Shown: piece after piece, positions 61,515 to 64,000 of the stretch | Layout: each line of letters opens with the position of its first letter | Position numbering within the stretch: the stretch's first letter is position 1 | From: Physcomitrium patens | Lineage: Eukaryota > Streptophyta > Bryopsida > Funariales > Funariaceae | Length of the DNA: 64,000 nt | Direction: 5' to 3' | Assembly: GCF_000002425.4 (NCBI RefSeq) | Contig: NC_037254.1 | Location: forward strand, 12,044,803-12,108,802 | Notes under the pieces: generated by a model | The model's input: only the letters and a program-made list of their open reading frames with translations | The model's database searches: none | What the model was told of the DNA's origin: nothing | Translations under genes and position numbers: made by a program

Positions 61515-63053
61515 TAAAACCCAAAGTTGGGATTCAGACTGAATAGTATGAATTTGTGGAAATAATTGTTTGGTGGTTAAAGAGTTGCGCTCTAATATTC
61601 AGATTTGAGCTGAAAGGTGGAAGGCTGAATTCGTATTTATGAGGAGAACTGGTTCGCAACAGGCAACATGTCTCAAAAGAAAGGGACTAAAGCAAGGATT
61701 CGGATCAACTCTTGTCCTGCTTCTTCAGTTATGGGATTATGATCACTCCTATGACGTCGCTGCCGTGTTTTGGCCCTTCCAAACAGATCGGTGTGTTGCA
61801 TTCTGCGTCCTCACGAGAAATAATGTTTCTTGTCTGTATTATGTGGGTTACTGGATTAATTGAGATGTCATGGTTCGCTTTTCTGTCACATCCAACCTCG
61901 TAAAGGAGCAGGATGGTGATACCCTATTTGGACAGTTACAGCTGCTTATCTGTCAGAAATTTCATTGCTGAAGGTTGGTTCTGTTGACAATGTTGTCATC
62001 CGCAGTTATTGGAACATAGAGAAATATCAAGATCAATTTGTGCTCTTGTACAGGGCACTTTTCTGGTATGCTCCAAGAGGCGTCACTATTTTTAAATTTT
62101 CAATATTTTCAATTTTCCTGGTCATAGCCCTTGATCATGTAACTTTACCAAGATTATAAAATTGTTTGTCACTACACATTTTCTTGTAAGTGTTTGAGAT
62201 GTCCTCTATGATGTATTTATGTGCAGTGGATAGTATGTTGTAAGAAATAATACAAACGAATTCAATGTATAACTAAGAAATAGGCTATTGAGTGTATACT
62301 AAAACAATTGGGCTTTAACATTTGAGTCATTTTTTTTGGTTAATTTTTATTTATATTTCTTGGAATGTGAAAAATGGTGCTATAGAATAAGATCACTAAA
62401 ATTGAACGTTGATTTACTTTACCACACTAGCCATAGCTAAAATTGGTATATAAGTTAATTTAATGTTATAATTAAATTATTTTATTATTTAATTTGATAA
62501 ATACATATAAATTACTTGGAGATAAAAATAAATGATCAAAACTTAATTTGATTTTATATTTAAGCTAAATTTATAATTACTAATATTATATCTTTATTAT
62601 TAAACATCTTCTTAAAATTAGAATAAATTATCTTAGTCACATGTTTATAGATGTAATAGGTTATAAAAAAACACTTCAAAGATTCTAAATTTAACAATTT
62701 TATAATACAAGTTTCTTTAGCATAAATAAATATTGAAAAATGCTAGATAGACAACTCCTTTTTATTATGTAGACACCCTCTTATATCATACCAATAATAC
62801 ACCATTACAACAAGAATATTAATAAGTTAGATACTAATAAGGTAAAACGATATAAATATGAGAATTGTCAATGGTATATCTCCAATTGATATTGCTACAT
62901 CCCATATGATCTTTGAACAACTTAAATTAAATATAAAGTGAGCATTTATGCTTAGGATGCATTTGGCAATCCAATATTTAATTCCATTATCAATCTAATA
63001 AAAAAATATAAAAAAAATTATAGTTTTTACAATTAGATTTAATATATATATTT
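61515..63053. other. GATL-like gene 3' flank, then AT-rich DNA
   Basis: AATAAA overlaps the stop codon region at 61,513. 61,515-62,160 has gene-like composition but no coding match to the family. From 62,240 the DNA is AT-rich with no gene seen. Confidence 0.4.
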
Positions 63054-64000
63054 GTATTTATATATATATATATATATATATATAGATTTATATAAATATA
63101 TATTAATATAAATATACATATAAATAAATATATATTAATATAAATATACATATAAATAAATATATATTAATATAAATATACATATAAATAAATATATATA
63201 CATATAAATAAATATATATACATATAAATAAAAAGATATACATATAAATAAATAGATATACATACAAATAAATAGATATACATATAAATAAATATATATA
63301 CATATAAATAAATATATATACATATAAATAAATATATATACATATGAATAAATAGATATACATATAAATAAATATATATACATATAAATAAATATATATA
63401 CATATAAATAAATATATATACATATAAATAAATATATATACATATAAATAAATATATATACATATAAATAAATATATATACATATAAATAAACATATATA
63501 CATATAAATAAATATATATACATATAAATAAATATATATACATATAAATAAATAGATATACATATAAATAAATAGATATACATATAAATAAATATATATA
63601 CATATAAATAAATATATATACATATAAATAAATATATATACATATAAATAAATATATATACATATAAATAAATATATATACATATAAATAAATATATATA
63701 CATATAAATAAATATATATATACATATAAATAAATATATATACATATAAATAAATATATATACATATAAATAAATATATATATACATATAAATAAATATA
63801 TATACATATAAATAAATATATATACACATAAATAAATATATATACATATAAATAAATATATATACATATAAATAAATATATATACATATAAATAAATATA
63901 TATACATATAAATAAATATATATACATATAAATAAATATATATACATATAAATAAATATATATACATATAAATAAATATATATACATATAAATAAATATA
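63054..64000. repeat. Tandem array of a 20-bp AT-rich unit, running off the window end
   Basis: After a (TA)n tract at 63,056-63,083 come about three units of 32 bp (with an extra TTAATATAAATA segment) to about 63,190. Then about 40 units of ATAAATAAATATATATACAT follow to the last base. Variants occur in clusters (AATAGATATA, AACATATATA, AAAAGATATA), and some units are 22 bp by an added TA near 63,717 and 63,779. The array is not closed in this window. Confidence 0.95.

Noticed and set aside
63103-63987. Long minus-strand open frames of 266-294 codons rich in Tyr, Ile, Phe and Leu
   Set aside because: They are open in all three frames only because the 20-bp AT repeat contains no stop on that strand; a repeat artefact, not genes.
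1-64000. CRISPR arrays, operons or bacterial-type mobile elements
   Set aside because: Spliced plant genes, telo-box and chromoviruses make this a plant nuclear sequence; the regular repeats seen are microsatellites and satellites without unique spacers.

Overview
The window is a nuclear plant chromosome segment, most likely from a moss. I infer this from plant-specific gene families with introns (an LRR receptor kinase, a PYG7-type photosystem I assembly factor, a GATL-like GT8 glycosyltransferase, a group C Raf-like kinase), very AT-rich intergenic DNA full of (TA)n tracts, and chromodomain Ty3/Gypsy elements. Physcomitrium is my best guess for the genus, from general character only. All exon borders were read by eye from GT/AG signals and frame continuity.

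Layout. 1-6,300: AT-rich DNA with no recognisable gene. 6,300-12,241: leader and three exons of a 1,189-residue LRR receptor kinase (+). About 13,980-24,260: a three-level nest of mobile elements, in which a pogo-like DNA transposon is split by an old, eroded chromovirus, which is itself split by a younger one. 25,026-28,454: an alpha-xylosidase/alpha-glucosidase (GH31) gene (-) whose exons and splice sites are all in place but which carries three in-frame stop codons. 29,000-30,800: AT-rich DNA with a hairpin-forming inverted repeat and a five-copy minisatellite. 31,685-34,055: PYG7 (-). 35,243-36,870: the splicing factor DRT111/SPF45 (-). 40,345-41,936: telo-box and ribosomal protein gene RPS10 (+). 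42,858-43,238: an unrecognised exon with an in-frame stop. 44,391-45,590: an intron-free Raf-like kinase CDS (+) with a hairpin just before its start codon. 48,599-50,088: a terminal-inverted-repeat element sitting between (TA)n tracts and carrying a piece of a pectin methylesterase gene. 56,326-61,514: a 12-exon GATL-like glycosyltransferase (+). 63,054-64,000: a 20-bp tandem repeat running off the window end.

The genes do not form a pathway. They are separate housekeeping (RPS10, DRT111), plastid (PYG7), signalling (LRR-RLK, Raf-like) and cell-wall (GH31, GATL-like, captured PME piece) loci separated by repeat-rich DNA. The items most worth a second look are the pectin methylesterase-carrying element and its possible relative at 38,210, the GH31 locus with three stops in an otherwise unbroken frame, the three-level transposon nest, and the stem-loop that overlaps a likely 3' splice site upstream of the Raf-like kinase.
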